64,000 bases of DNA from Leisingera sp. S132 (lineage in GTDB: Bacteria > Pseudomonadota > Alphaproteobacteria > Rhodobacterales > Rhodobacteraceae). Positions 17,947-28,019 of this stretch are shown here, in pieces. Every line of letters begins with the position of its first letter. The stretch's first letter is position 1. The DNA is taken from NCBI RefSeq assembly GCF_025144465.1, contig NZ_CP083558.1, positions 1-64,000 of the forward strand, in the 5' to 3' direction. The notes below the pieces were generated by a model. It searched no databases and had not been told where the DNA came from. It worked only from the letters and a program-made list of their open reading frames with translations. Position numbers and translations under genes: made by a program.

Positions 17947-18960
17947 TCAGTCCTCCATGACTTTCTTCAGCGCCTCGCCGACCCGGCCAGGCCCCGGAAA
18001 ATACTCCCACTCCTGCGCATGCGGATAGGGCGTGTCCCAGCCCGTCACCCGGATCACCGGCGCCTCCAGGTGATAGAAGCAATGCTCCTGCACCAGCGCC
18101 ATCAGCTCCGCCCCGAAACCGGAGGTGCGGGTCGCCTCATGCACGATCACGCAGCGCCCGGTCTTCTGCACCGAGGCCACGATGGCCTCCAAGTCCAGCG
18201 GCATCAGGCTGCGCAGGTCGATCACCTCGGCGTCCACCCCGGTCTCCTCCGCCGCCGCCTCGGCCACAAACACCATGGTGCCATAGGCCAGCACCGTCAC
18301 CTCCGCGCCCTCGCGCCGCACCGCCGCCTTGCCCAAGGGCACAATCCCGTCCCCGTCCGGCACCTCGCCCAGCGGATGGGACTTCCAGCTTTCCACCGGC
18401 TTGTCGTGATGGCCGTCAAACGGCCCGTTATAGAGCCGCTTGGGCTCGAAAAAGATCACCGGGTCCGGGTCGGCGATCGCCGCCAGCAGCAGCCCCTTGG
18501 CGTCGCGCGGGTTGGAGGGCATCACCACCTTCAGCCCCGACACATGGGTAAACAGCGCCTCCGGGCTCTGGCTATGGGTCTGGCCGCCGAAGATGCCGCC
18601 GCCGGTCGGCATCCGGATCACCAGCGGGCAGGTGAAATCCGCGTTCGAGCGATGCCGCAGCCGCGCCGCTTCGGAAACGATCTGGTCATAGGCCGGATAG
18701 ACGTAATCCGCGAACTGGATCTCGATCACCGGCTTCAGCCCATAGGCCGCCATGCCAATGGCGGTGCCGACGATGCCGGATTCATTGATCGGCGCGTCAA
18801 AGCAGCGGGATTTGCCGTATTTCTGCTGCAGCCCGGCGGTGCAGCGGAAGACACCACCGAAAAACCCCACATCTTCGCCGAAAACAACCACCCGCTCGTC
18901 CGCCGCCATCGCCACGTCATGGGCCTCGCGGATGGCTTCGATCATGGTCATCCGCGCCAT
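17947..18960 (-). CDS. bkdA2: 2-oxoisovalerate dehydrogenase E1 beta subunit
   Basis: A 337-residue transketolase-like beta subunit that pairs with E1alpha to decarboxylate branched-chain 2-oxoacids. Typical segments are MTMIEAIREAHDVAM, VVFGEDVGFFGGVFR, the ADYVYPAYDQIVSEAARLRHRS block and the C-terminal RVTGWDTPYPHAQEWEYFPG, which is characteristic of branched-chain E1beta. It begins one base after the E1alpha stop. Confidence 0.92.
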   Translation of the reverse strand: MARMTMIEAIREAHDVAMAADERVVVFGEDVGFFGGVFRCTAGLQQKYGKSRCFDAPINESGIVGTAIGMAAYGLKPVIEIQFADYVYPAYDQIVSEAARLRHRSNADFTCPLVIRMPTGGGIFGGQTHSQSPEALFTHVSGLKVVMPSNPRDAKGLLLAAIADPDPVIFFEPKRLYNGPFDGHHDKPVESWKSHPLGEVPDGDGIVPLGKAAVRREGAEVTVLAYGTMVFVAEAAAEETGVDAEVIDLRSLMPLDLEAIVASVQKTGRCVIVHEATRTSGFGAELMALVQEHCFYHLEAPVIRVTGWDTPYPHAQEWEYFPGPGRVGEALKKVMED

Positions 18961-18961
18961 C

Positions 18962-20410
<1,449 letters not shown>

Positions 20411-20449
20411 TTAACGCAACTTTTCGGTCCCGGGGACGCTGCAGGCCGG

Positions 20450-22132
20450 TCAGGCGTAATGCTTGTTCCGGGACATCTTGCCGATGCCGGGGTTCATGCT
20501 GTTGGTGGGGTCCACCGATTTGTAGAACGCCGCCAGGTCCGGCTTGGCCGGATACAGGTGGCCGACATTGTGCTCCGCCGGGTATTCGGCCCCGCGCTGA
20601 TCCAGCTGTGCCAGCATCGCCGCCTTCAGCGCCTTCACGTCGGCGCCCTTCTTCACGATGTAATCCTGATGCAGCACATGGCACATGAAATGCCCGTAAT
20701 AGAGCCTGCCGGCCAGCTGATCCCCGATCTCCGGCGGCAGTTCCTCGAACCAGTCCTGATCGTTGCGGCGCAGGGCGATGTCCAGCGCGATGATGTCCTC
20801 CACCTCCGAGCGGTGCACCGCCATGTAGCGCACCGCAGCGCCGGCCGCGGCAAAGCGGTGCAGCCCGGCCATCTTGGCCTCGCGCGGGGTGCATTCGAAA
20901 TAGCTGAGGCCGCCGCTGCCCGCCATTTCCGCCAGCAGGGCGCGGGCCTCGGCGATGCCGCCATCGCGCATCTTGAGGATCAGGTGATGCGGATACGACC
21001 GGCGGAACGCCCGCATCCGCCGCGGCAGGATATCCGGCCACAGGCGCGACAGCATCTGCATCACGTGGTCGGTCAGATTGCCAAGCCCCGGAATACCCGC
21101 CAGCCGCGCATCCACCGCGCCTTTCAGCGCAAAGAACATCGGCAGCCGGTCGGTGCCCAGCCTGTCGATCATCACCATGGTGTCCTTGCCATAGCGGTCC
21201 GACAGGTCAAAGACATCCCGGTGCATGTATTCGGCGCTCACCGGCAGGGTGGCAAACTCCGCCAGGATGCGGCGGCGCAATGCTGTCAGCGCCGCGGTGG
21301 TCTGGCTGCCCACGTAAAAGGTCAGCTCTTCGGTGTTCTTCGGATAAGTATCCAGCCGCACCGCAAACACCGCCAGCTTGCCCGCACAGCCCGCCGCCTC
21401 ATAAAGCCGCGACTTGTCGGCATTGAACCGCGCCGGGGTCGGCGCGTCGATATCGCGGACCCGCCGGGCATAAGACGTGTCAGAGGCCTTCCGGTTGCCG
21501 GTCTCGATGTCTTCAGGGCGGTAATCGCCGGTCTGAAGCCGGGTCAGGATCTCCTCGGGGCTGTTGCCCAGATTGATGCCCAGGTGATTGACCAGCTCCA
21601 GCTCGCCGTCCCCGGTGATGCGGGCAAACAGCGACAGCTCGGTATAAGACGGCCCCCGCTCCACCAGCGACCCGCCGGAGTTGTTGCAGACCCCGCCCAC
21701 AATCGACGCCCCAATGCAAGAAGAGCCGATCACCGAATGCGGCTGACGGCCCAGCGGCGCCAGCAGCTTTTCCAGCGCAAACAGCGTGCTGCCCGGGAAG
21801 CTGACCACCTGCTTGCCCCCGTCCAGCAGCTGCAGGTGGTCCATCCGCCGGGTGTTGATCAGCACCACATCGCGGTCATAGCGGCCCTTGGGGGTGGACC
21901 CCTCGGTCAGGCCGGTGTTGGCCGCCTGCATGATGACGATCTTGTCCGCCGCGACACAGGCCCGCAGCACCTTCCACTGCTCCAGCAGGGTTGCGGGCCG
22001 GACCACCGCCAGCGCCTCCCCCTCGCCGGAGCGGAACCCCTTGCGGAACCGCCGGGTGGCGCGGTCGCCGGTCAGCACATGGCGGCGCCCGCAGATGGAT
22101 TTCAGCGCAGCAATCAGCTCTGCATCAGTCAT
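20450..22132 (-). CDS. dld: D-lactate dehydrogenase, quinone-dependent FAD enzyme
   Basis: A 560-residue membrane-associated flavoprotein of the Dld type, oxidising D-lactate to pyruvate with electrons passed to quinone. The PCMH-type FAD domain is seen in MQAANTGLTEGSTPKGRYDR and SSCIGASIVGGVCNNSGGSL. The C-terminal part carries the Dld-specific region with GRLYYGHFMCHVLHQDYIVK and the end VDPTNSMNPGIGKMSRNK. ATG 22132 is preceded by GGGAGGG. The gene follows the TRAP permease gene by 19 bases, so the two are co-transcribed and the transporter probably imports lactate or a related hydroxy acid. Confidence 0.9.
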   Translation of the reverse strand: MTDAELIAALKSICGRRHVLTGDRATRRFRKGFRSGEGEALAVVRPATLLEQWKVLRACVAADKIVIMQAANTGLTEGSTPKGRYDRDVVLINTRRMDHLQLLDGGKQVVSFPGSTLFALEKLLAPLGRQPHSVIGSSCIGASIVGGVCNNSGGSLVERGPSYTELSLFARITGDGELELVNHLGINLGNSPEEILTRLQTGDYRPEDIETGNRKASDTSYARRVRDIDAPTPARFNADKSRLYEAAGCAGKLAVFAVRLDTYPKNTEELTFYVGSQTTAALTALRRRILAEFATLPVSAEYMHRDVFDLSDRYGKDTMVMIDRLGTDRLPMFFALKGAVDARLAGIPGLGNLTDHVMQMLSRLWPDILPRRMRAFRRSYPHHLILKMRDGGIAEARALLAEMAGSGGLSYFECTPREAKMAGLHRFAAAGAAVRYMAVHRSEVEDIIALDIALRRNDQDWFEELPPEIGDQLAGRLYYGHFMCHVLHQDYIVKKGADVKALKAAMLAQLDQRGAEYPAEHNVGHLYPAKPDLAAFYKSVDPTNSMNPGIGKMSRNKHYA

Positions 22133-22151
22133 CGCAGCCACCCTCCCCTGC

Positions 22152-24218
22152 TCAATACGCCACAGATGGCAGCCAGGTCGCCAGCGCCGGCCACAGGTAG
22201 ACAAACATCAGCCCGGTCAGCTGCAGCAGCACGAAAGGGATGATGCCCCTGTAGATATGCCCCAAACGGATCTCCGGCGGGCAGACGCCCTTGAGGTAGA
22301 ACAGCGCAAAGCCCACCGGCGGCGTCAGGAAGGAGGTCTGCAAGGTCACCGCCACCAGGATCACGAACCACACCAGCGCCGGCTCATCGATGGCGCCGAA
22401 CCCGGGGATATCCAGCCCCAGCCCGTTCACGATCGGGCGCATCAGCGGCAGCACGATCAGGGTGATCTCGATCCAGTCCAGCACAAACCCCAACAGGAAC
22501 ACGATGAACAGGATCATGAAGACGGTGCCCTCCGGCCCGAAACCGGTGCCCTGGATCATCTCCTCGATCAGCGCGTCGCCGCCCAGCTCCCGCAGCACAT
22601 AGGAAAACACCGTCGCGCCCAGGAAGATCGCAAAGATATAGGCGGTGGTGTTGAAGGTCGCCTTGAGCACATTGACCAGCTTCGCCAGCGTCAGCTTGCG
22701 GTAGCCAAGCGCCAGCAGGGTGGCCCCCAAGGCACCCACGCCCGACGCCTCGGTCGGCGTGGTGAGTCCCGCAAAAATAGAGCCTAACACGGCCAGAATC
22801 AGCCCCAGCGTCGGCAGCACCGCGATCAGCACGTCCTTGACCGCGGCCCAATCCGGACGCTTGGCCCCCGCAGGCACCGGTGCCACGTCGCGTTTGATCA
22901 GGGCGATCACAAAGATATAGGTGAGGTACAGCGCCCCGATGATCACACCCGGAAACACCGCCGCCATGAACAGATCACCCACGCTCAGCGCCATCTGGTC
23001 GGCCATGATCACCAGCATGATCGAAGGCGGGATCAGGATCCCCAGCGTGCCGGAGGCCGAGACCACGCCCGCCGCCAGCGCGGGGCTGTATTTCTGCTCC
23101 ATCATCGACGGCAGCGACAGCACGCCCAGCAGCACCACAGAGGCACCGATAATGCCGGTGGAGGCCGCCAGGATGATGCCGATCATGGTGACAGTGATCG
23201 CCAGCCCGCCGCGCACGGTGCCGAACAGCCGCTGCATCGCCCCCATCAGCCGCTCCGCCACGCCGCTTTCATCCAGCATCAGACCCATGAAGATGAACAT
23301 CGGCAGCGCCACCAGAACCGCGTTCGACATGGTGGCATAGACCCGGTTCACCACCGCGCCCAGGGTCAGGTAATCCAGCCCGGTCAGGGTTTCCTCCAGC
23401 CCGGTCCAGTGCATCATGCCGTTGTCGAACAGATAGGCCAGCCCGCAATAGGCCACCCCGACCCCGGCCAGCGTCCAGGCCACCGGAAAGCCGGTGAACA
23501 GCAGCGCAATGAAGGTGAGGAACATGGCAATAACCAGCTTTTCCTCGGTGGTCTCCACCAGGAAGGTCAGCGCGGTGGCGACAACAGCAAAGCCGACAAG
23601 CGCCCAGATCACCAGCCGCAGGCTTTTGCCCAAGCGCTCCTCTGCCGGGCCCGCCAGCAGCGCGTGGCCGTCATGGATCAGCCGCGCCAGCGCCGCCGCC
23701 GCCAGCAGAACAAAGCTCAAGGGGATCACCGCCTTCAGCGCCCAGCGGCCCGGCAGGCCGGTGGGGCTGTCGGAACGTTCGCTCACCCGCCAGCTTTCGT
23801 AGAAATAATCATAGCCCTGATCGATCATCAGATAGATGAACGGCACCAGCAGGGTCAGGATGCCGATCACCTCGATGATCCGCCGGGCGCGGCGGCTCAG
23901 CTGCATATGCAGCACATCGACCCGCACGTGGCTGTCGGTGACCAGCGCATAGGAAATGCCGATCATCGTCACCAGCCCGTAGAAATGCCACTGGATCTCG
24001 TCCAGCTTGGGATAGTTCTGGTTCAGCAGGTAGCGCAAGGCGACCTGCGACACGATGGCCAGCACAAGCAGCAGGTTGGCCCACATCACCAGATTGCCGG
24101 TCCCCTTGACCGCGTTGTCGATCCACACCGCCAGCTGCTGCCGGTCCTCGTCGCCATGCTCAAGGATCTCTTCGTAGCGTTCGATCGGGTCGTCCTGCAG
24201 GTGCAGATTCTCAGCCAT
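22152..24218 (-). CDS. TRAP transporter permease, fused small and large subunits (DctQM)
   Basis: A 688-residue fusion of the two membrane subunits of a sodium-driven TRAP importer. The DctQ-like part (about 1-200) has four hydrophobic segments, including NLVMWANLLLVLAIVSQVALRY and GLVTMIGISYALVTDSHVRVD. The DctM-like part (about 215-688) has many membrane segments and family patterns such as ASTGIIGASVVLLGVLSLPSM and SGTLGILIPPSIMLVI. It lies between the dctP binding-protein gene and dld. The companion TRAP system at 58.9-61.9 kb keeps the two subunits separate. Confidence 0.93.
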   Translation of the reverse strand: MAENLHLQDDPIERYEEILEHGDEDRQQLAVWIDNAVKGTGNLVMWANLLLVLAIVSQVALRYLLNQNYPKLDEIQWHFYGLVTMIGISYALVTDSHVRVDVLHMQLSRRARRIIEVIGILTLLVPFIYLMIDQGYDYFYESWRVSERSDSPTGLPGRWALKAVIPLSFVLLAAAALARLIHDGHALLAGPAEERLGKSLRLVIWALVGFAVVATALTFLVETTEEKLVIAMFLTFIALLFTGFPVAWTLAGVGVAYCGLAYLFDNGMMHWTGLEETLTGLDYLTLGAVVNRVYATMSNAVLVALPMFIFMGLMLDESGVAERLMGAMQRLFGTVRGGLAITVTMIGIILAASTGIIGASVVLLGVLSLPSMMEQKYSPALAAGVVSASGTLGILIPPSIMLVIMADQMALSVGDLFMAAVFPGVIIGALYLTYIFVIALIKRDVAPVPAGAKRPDWAAVKDVLIAVLPTLGLILAVLGSIFAGLTTPTEASGVGALGATLLALGYRKLTLAKLVNVLKATFNTTAYIFAIFLGATVFSYVLRELGGDALIEEMIQGTGFGPEGTVFMILFIVFLLGFVLDWIEITLIVLPLMRPIVNGLGLDIPGFGAIDEPALVWFVILVAVTLQTSFLTPPVGFALFYLKGVCPPEIRLGHIYRGIIPFVLLQLTGLMFVYLWPALATWLPSVAY

Positions 24219-24299
24219 GGTTTCCTCCTCCGGAACGTGGCGTGCGCGGACGTGAAAGCGCCCGTATCAGTCAGGGAAATGACGAAAATCAGGGAAAGC

Positions 24300-24324
24300 G
24301 GGGCGGCGGAAATGCTGCCGCCCC
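24300..24324 (-). other. Hairpin between dctP and dctQM
   Basis: GGGGCGGC and GCCGCCCC form an 8-bp stem in the 122-base gap downstream of dctP. A smaller hairpin CGCAAG/CTTGCG (24331-24349) spans the dctP stop codon. On the minus strand only GCTTTCC follows, so partial termination or mRNA protection, giving more binding protein than permease, is more likely than full termination. Confidence 0.4.
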
Positions 24325-24340
24325 AAGGTGCGCAAGCGGA

Positions 24341-25393
24341 TTACTTGCGCGGGAGGAATGCGTTTTCCTTCCAGACCGCATAGCCTTCGCGGAAGGTCTG
24401 CATGTCCAGCAGCACCCGGCCGAAGAACTGGTCGTTGGTCGCCTCTTCCGCGGCAACCTCATCCCAGGTGGCGCGGAACAGCTCCAGCATCTGCGCGTCC
24501 CACTGCTTGATGTGGACACCGTTGTTTTCAACATTGTCGATCAGCGCCGCGTGCTGGATCGCCTCGCCTTCGGCAAAGCTGTCGGCCATCGAGGCCTTGC
24601 AGGCATTTTCGATGATGGCCTTGTGCTGGGCGCTGGCCTCGTTCCAGACGTCCTTGTTGACCAGCAGTTCAAACACGGTGGCCTGCTGGTGCCAGCCGGG
24701 GAAGTAGTTGTATTTCACCAGCTTGTGGAAACCCAAACGGGCGTCGATCGCAGGCATCGAGAATTCGGTTGCGTCAATCGCGCCCTTCTCCAGCGCCGGG
24801 AAGATCTCACCGCCGGGCAGCAGCGATGTGGCCACGCCCAGCTTCTGCATCACCTTGCCGCCCAGGCCAAAGAACCGCATCTTCAGGCCGTTCAGGTCCT
24901 CGGCGCTGTTGATCTCCTTGGCGAACCAGCCAGAGGTCTCCGGCGCGATCACCGCGCAGGGCAGCACCTTCACATTGTATCCCGCCTGATCGTACATCTC
25001 CTGATACAAGGTCATGCCGTTGCCATAGTAGAGCCAGGCCATGTATTCGCCCGCCTCCGGCCCGAACGGCACGGCAGAGAACAGCGGCGCAGCCGGGATC
25101 TTGCCCGCCCAGTAGCCGGCGGTGGTGTAGCCGGAGTTGATCTTGCCCGAGGACACCGCATCCAGGATCTCGAACGGCGGCACCAGCTTGCCGGGCTCAT
25201 AGACCTTCATCTTGAGGCTGCCGCCGGACATCAGGTCCAGCTGCTCCGCCACCCGCGGGATCGGCGTGCCAAGGCCCGGCAGCGCGGTCGAAAACGCAAT
25301 CGGGGTTTTCAGCAGCAGCTTGTCGGCGGCATGTGCGGCAGGGGCTGCCAGCAGCGATGCGGCCACGGCCAGCGTGGTCAGGGTCTTTTTCAT
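24341..25393 (-). CDS. TRAP transporter solute-binding protein (DctP family), probable lactate/2-hydroxy acid ligand
   Basis: A 350-residue periplasmic binding protein. ATG 25393, with GGAGA upstream, gives a clear signal peptide (MKKTLTTLAVAASLLAAPAAHA). Family features include GTPIPRVAEQLDLMSGGSLKMKVYEPGKLVPPFEILDAVSSGKI and the conserved Arg-containing segment AEDLNGLKMRFFGLGGKVMQKLG, the usual carboxylate-binding site. The subfamily resembles binders of 2-oxo or 2-hydroxy acids. Linkage to D-lactate dehydrogenase and a FadR-type regulator points to lactate. It is the first gene of the dctP-dctQM-dld operon. Confidence 0.88.
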   Translation of the reverse strand: MKKTLTTLAVAASLLAAPAAHAADKLLLKTPIAFSTALPGLGTPIPRVAEQLDLMSGGSLKMKVYEPGKLVPPFEILDAVSSGKINSGYTTAGYWAGKIPAAPLFSAVPFGPEAGEYMAWLYYGNGMTLYQEMYDQAGYNVKVLPCAVIAPETSGWFAKEINSAEDLNGLKMRFFGLGGKVMQKLGVATSLLPGGEIFPALEKGAIDATEFSMPAIDARLGFHKLVKYNYFPGWHQQATVFELLVNKDVWNEASAQHKAIIENACKASMADSFAEGEAIQHAALIDNVENNGVHIKQWDAQMLELFRATWDEVAAEEATNDQFFGRVLLDMQTFREGYAVWKENAFLPRK

Positions 25394-25460
25394 GGGATCT
25401 CCTCCGGGTTCAGTCCGGCCGCTCCTCCGGCCGCAATTCCAGCCGCTGATGCGGCATGAC

Positions 25461-25508
25461 TGGTAAATATTGTTGACCACATAATTCAGTCAACAACTTT
25501 ATTTACCA
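25461..25508. promoter_or_regulatory. Nested double palindrome between dctP and the GntR regulator gene
   Basis: Two inverted repeats share one centre: outer TGGTAAAT (25461-25468) with ATTTACCA (25501-25508), and inner TTGTTGAC (25470-25477) with GTCAACAA (25489-25496). They lie 68 bases upstream of dctP within the 330-base gap to the divergent regulator gene. FadR-type regulators bind short TGGT/ACCA-type palindromes, so this is the expected operator. The rest of the gap (25509-25723) is AT-richer than its surroundings and holds the regulator promoter; nothing else was recognised there. Confidence 0.6.
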
Positions 25509-25723
25509 CTTAGCTGGTTGGTGCTGGGAACGTGAGGCGCGGAAAACCGCATGTATTTCCGGCACTTTGAAGAGGGATTCTAAAAAGTTTGTTTTCTTTC
25601 ATAACATTGCCTCAACACCGGATATCCGTATTTCTGGGTACCGCGGCTTGCAGTTTTGCGATGCAGTGGTAAAGTTTCGGAATGACCTCTGGATTGAGGT
25701 TTCCCTGCATCAAAGTGGACGCC

Positions 25724-26497
25724 ATGACCGATATCCGCCCGTTTGACCCCGTTGGACACGAATCGATTGCCGATGCCGTGGTGGAGCAGATTGAGACGAT
25801 GATCGTCGACGGCATCCTCAAGGAGGGCCGCAAACTGCCCTCCGAGCGGGAGCTGGCAGAGGCCATGGGGGTGTCGCGACCCAAACTGCGCGAGGCGCTG
25901 CAAACGCTGGAAAGCCGCGGCCTGGTCAATGTCCGCCATGGCGAGGGCACCTTCATCGCGCCGCTCACCGGGCGGGCCATGTCCCCTGCCCTCCTGTCGC
26001 TCTACACCCGCCACGGCGGCGCCTTCTACGACTACCTGGAATACCGCCGCGAGCAGGAGGCCTTTGCCAGCCGCCTGGCCGCCGCCCGCGCCACCGACTC
26101 CGACAAGGCCCGGCTGGCAGAGATCATCGCCGACATGCAGAAAGCCTGGGAGCAGGACGATCAGGACGCCAGCCAGGAGGCCGACTTCCGCCTGCACACC
26201 GCCGTGGTCGACGCCAGCCAGAACACCACGCTGATTCACATGATGGCCTCGGTCTACGACTTGACCCGGCAGGGGGTGTTCTACAACCGCGAATTCCTGC
26301 GCACGATGGATGGCACCGGCGCCGAGTTGCTGAAGCAGCATAAGGAAATTGCCCAGGCGATCATCGACGGCGACCCGGACCGCGCCGAGACGGCGGCCCG
26401 GCGGCACATGGATTTTGTCGAGGAATCCTTCCGGACCGGCCAAGAGCAGCAGGCCCGTGAAATCCGCGCCGCCAAGCGGCGGCAGCTGACCAGGTAG
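25724..26497 (+). CDS. GntR-family (FadR/LldR-like) transcription regulator
   Basis: A 257-residue regulator. The winged-helix DNA-binding domain (about 10-80) has GRKLPSERELAEAMGVSRPKLREALQTLESRGLVNVRHGEGTF in shortened form visible as the GntR signature. The C-terminal all-helical FCD ligand domain (about 100-245) carries the Asp/His metal-binding pattern (DFRLHTAVVDASQN, AETAARRHMDF). I start at 25724 (MTDIRPFDPVGHES); a further in-frame ATG at 25682 has no family-like sequence. It is divergent from the lactate-type TRAP operon, with the palindrome between them, so it probably represses that operon until its ligand binds. Confidence 0.88.
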   Translation: MTDIRPFDPVGHESIADAVVEQIETMIVDGILKEGRKLPSERELAEAMGVSRPKLREALQTLESRGLVNVRHGEGTFIAPLTGRAMSPALLSLYTRHGGAFYDYLEYRREQEAFASRLAAARATDSDKARLAEIIADMQKAWEQDDQDASQEADFRLHTAVVDASQNTTLIHMMASVYDLTRQGVFYNREFLRTMDGTGAELLKQHKEIAQAIIDGDPDRAETAARRHMDFVEESFRTGQEQQAREIRAAKRRQLTR

Positions 26498-26572
26498 TCC
26501 TTCTGACGAAGGCCTTGCGGGCACTGCGCTGAGGCGGTCTTGGTCTCTTCGGCAGCCGCGGTGCCAGGCCCG

Positions 26573-26592
26573 GAGTTCACAGCTGTGAACTC
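26573..26592. other. parS centromere site of the repABC replicon
   Basis: A perfect 20-bp palindrome whose core GTTCACAGCTGTGAAC (26575-26590) matches exactly the described repABC centromere consensus GTT-N4-GC-N4-AAC. It sits one base downstream of the repC stop codon. RepB (ParB-like) is expected to bind it for partition. I found no second copy with this consensus in the cassette. Confidence 0.88.
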
Positions 26593-26593
26593 T

Positions 26594-27847
26594 TCAGGCT
26601 GCGGCTTTGCGGGCCAGGGCCATGACCATCGGGGCACTGGTGAAGGTTCCCGACAGAGCCTTGGCGGTCAGATGCCGGAGGTATCCGCTGGGTGAACGGA
26701 TATCCGCGAACCGTTCGAGCATGGCGGCGGCCACGGTTGCAGCCTCTGCCGTGCCCATGGCGGTTTTGGCCTCCTCCCAGACGGCAGAAGAAATCCCCAT
26801 CATCGGGCGCACGGTATCAGCCGCCCGCAGGAGGTCGGGCCAATGGCGGATGGGGCCGTCCGCGTAGCTCTGGATTTCGCCGCAGGCCGACAGGATCAGG
26901 CGCAGCGGCAGGTTGGGGCCGCTGGGGGCAAGGGCCTTGGGCGTTTGGTGCGGCGCTTCATGGTTCACGGGCCTTCGTTCTGAGGGTTTCTCAGCATAGC
27001 CGGTGTCCTCTTGCGATTCCGTTTGTGGTGCGTGCGCTGCCTTAACGGGCTGTTCAGATTCAAAAGAGTCTTTCTTAGAATTCTGATAGTGGTGCTCATT
27101 TTGGGCGCCGCTGGTGCCCGGTTCGTCTGCAAAAAGGGTCTCCAAATGGCCTTCAGCCTCCTCCAGCGCGGTGGAGAGGCGGGTCTGGATGTCTGACAGT
27201 TCCGCCAGTCCCAGCTTGCGCCGCAGGTCGCGGGCGGTGAGATGCGCGAGGTCCTGGAACTGGTCCCAGACGGCAATCTCAGGCCGTTCTGCGGCGCCCA
27301 GAAGGGCAAGGTTGAGCAGGTCGCGGCGCATCAGGCTGACGGTTTCGCGCAACTGCTTGATACGGTCCGCCAGGGCGCGTTCTGCCTCGGCGGCATCGGA
27401 AAACTCGGCGTAACGGCGGGCGAGGGGAGACAGGTCAAACCCATAGGCCACCCGTTCACCCTGAGAGCGGCGCACGTAGCGTTTGCCGTTGGGGCTGTCG
27501 CGGCGGATCAGGATGCCCGCGGCCACCAGCTTGGCCATATGGCGGCGCATGGTGGAATTGGGCATCCCGTTCAGACGCTCGCAGATTGCCCGGTTGGACG
27601 GATGCACCACGGTGACACCGGGCCGCGGATCCACCTCGGTGCCGGGCAGGAAGCTGATCAGCGCCTGCAGGACGGAGAGGTCGCGGTCATTCAGGCCATA
27701 GGCCTTGCGGGCGGCTGCCAGTTCGCGCAACGCGTCCCATTTGCTGACAGGGCCGGGCATAGGGGAGGGCGCGGCGGCGGCCTGCTGGTGTTTCAGCAGG
27801 ACAGCATCCACCGTTCGCCCAAAAGGCGTGAGGGGCATATATCCCAT
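26594..27847 (-). CDS. repC: Replication initiator RepC of a repABC plasmid
   Basis: A 417-residue replication initiator. The N-terminus MGYMPLTPFGRTVDAVLL and the helix-turn-helix region near 95-140 (HPSNRAICERLNGMPNSTMRRHMAKLVAAGILIRRDSPNGKRYVRR) are characteristic of RepC. The C-terminal third (SAVWEEAKTAMGTAEAATVAAAMLERF, SPSGYLRHLTAKA) also matches the family. It starts 172 bases after repB; that gap encodes the antisense RNA that should limit RepC synthesis. Two starts are possible (27847 or 27838); neither has a strong ribosome site, fitting translational control. An AT-rich segment inside the gene may be the origin. Confidence 0.95.
   Translation of the reverse strand: MGYMPLTPFGRTVDAVLLKHQQAAAAPSPMPGPVSKWDALRELAAARKAYGLNDRDLSVLQALISFLPGTEVDPRPGVTVVHPSNRAICERLNGMPNSTMRRHMAKLVAAGILIRRDSPNGKRYVRRSQGERVAYGFDLSPLARRYAEFSDAAEAERALADRIKQLRETVSLMRRDLLNLALLGAAERPEIAVWDQFQDLAHLTARDLRRKLGLAELSDIQTRLSTALEEAEGHLETLFADEPGTSGAQNEHHYQNSKKDSFESEQPVKAAHAPQTESQEDTGYAEKPSERRPVNHEAPHQTPKALAPSGPNLPLRLILSACGEIQSYADGPIRHWPDLLRAADTVRPMMGISSAVWEEAKTAMGTAEAATVAAAMLERFADIRSPSGYLRHLTAKALSGTFTSAPMVMALARKAAA
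27042..27105. other. AT-rich segment inside repC, candidate oriV
   Basis: This stretch is markedly richer in A+T than the rest of repC and includes the palindrome AGAATTCT and runs such as CAAAAGAGTCTTTCTTAG. In studied repABC plasmids the origin lies within repC in an AT-rich stretch. Location is by analogy only. Confidence 0.4.
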
Positions 27848-27897
27848 GTCATCATCACGAAAGACAAAAAAACAGCGGCCCGCGAATCGCTTTGGAC

Positions 27898-27926
27898 TTG
27901 CGGTTACAGGCTCCGGCCACTAACTT
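27898..27926 (+). promoter_or_regulatory. Promoter of the repABC antisense RNA
   Basis: TTGCGG (27898-27903), a 17-base spacer and TAACTT (27921-27926) face opposite to repABC, with transcription expected to begin near 27932, just before the predicted antisense RNA. Confidence 0.5.
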
Positions 27927-27931
27927 GAGGG

Positions 27932-27985
27932 TGCTAGAAACAAGTTGGTCTCGTGGAGCTTCGGTTCTGCGGGGCCTTCTTTTTT
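27932..27985 (+). ncRNA. Counter-transcribed antisense RNA (incompatibility RNA) of repABC
   Basis: The repB-repC gap encodes, on the strand opposite to repC, an RNA of roughly 55 bases ending in a strong intrinsic terminator: a 13-bp stem (27947-27959 with 27964-27976, including several G-U pairs) capped by a UUCG tetraloop and followed by TTCTTTTTT. repABC plasmids use such an RNA to repress RepC synthesis and set copy number and incompatibility. The 5' end is predicted from the promoter boxes and may shift by a few bases. Confidence 0.75.
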
Positions 27986-28019
27986 GCCTGCTCTGTGCCT
28001 CCTAAGTTGTTGTTATCAT

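Noticed and set aside
26498-26593. Phage or integron attachment site at the parS palindrome
   Set aside because: The palindrome matches the repABC parS consensus exactly and no integrase gene is nearby.
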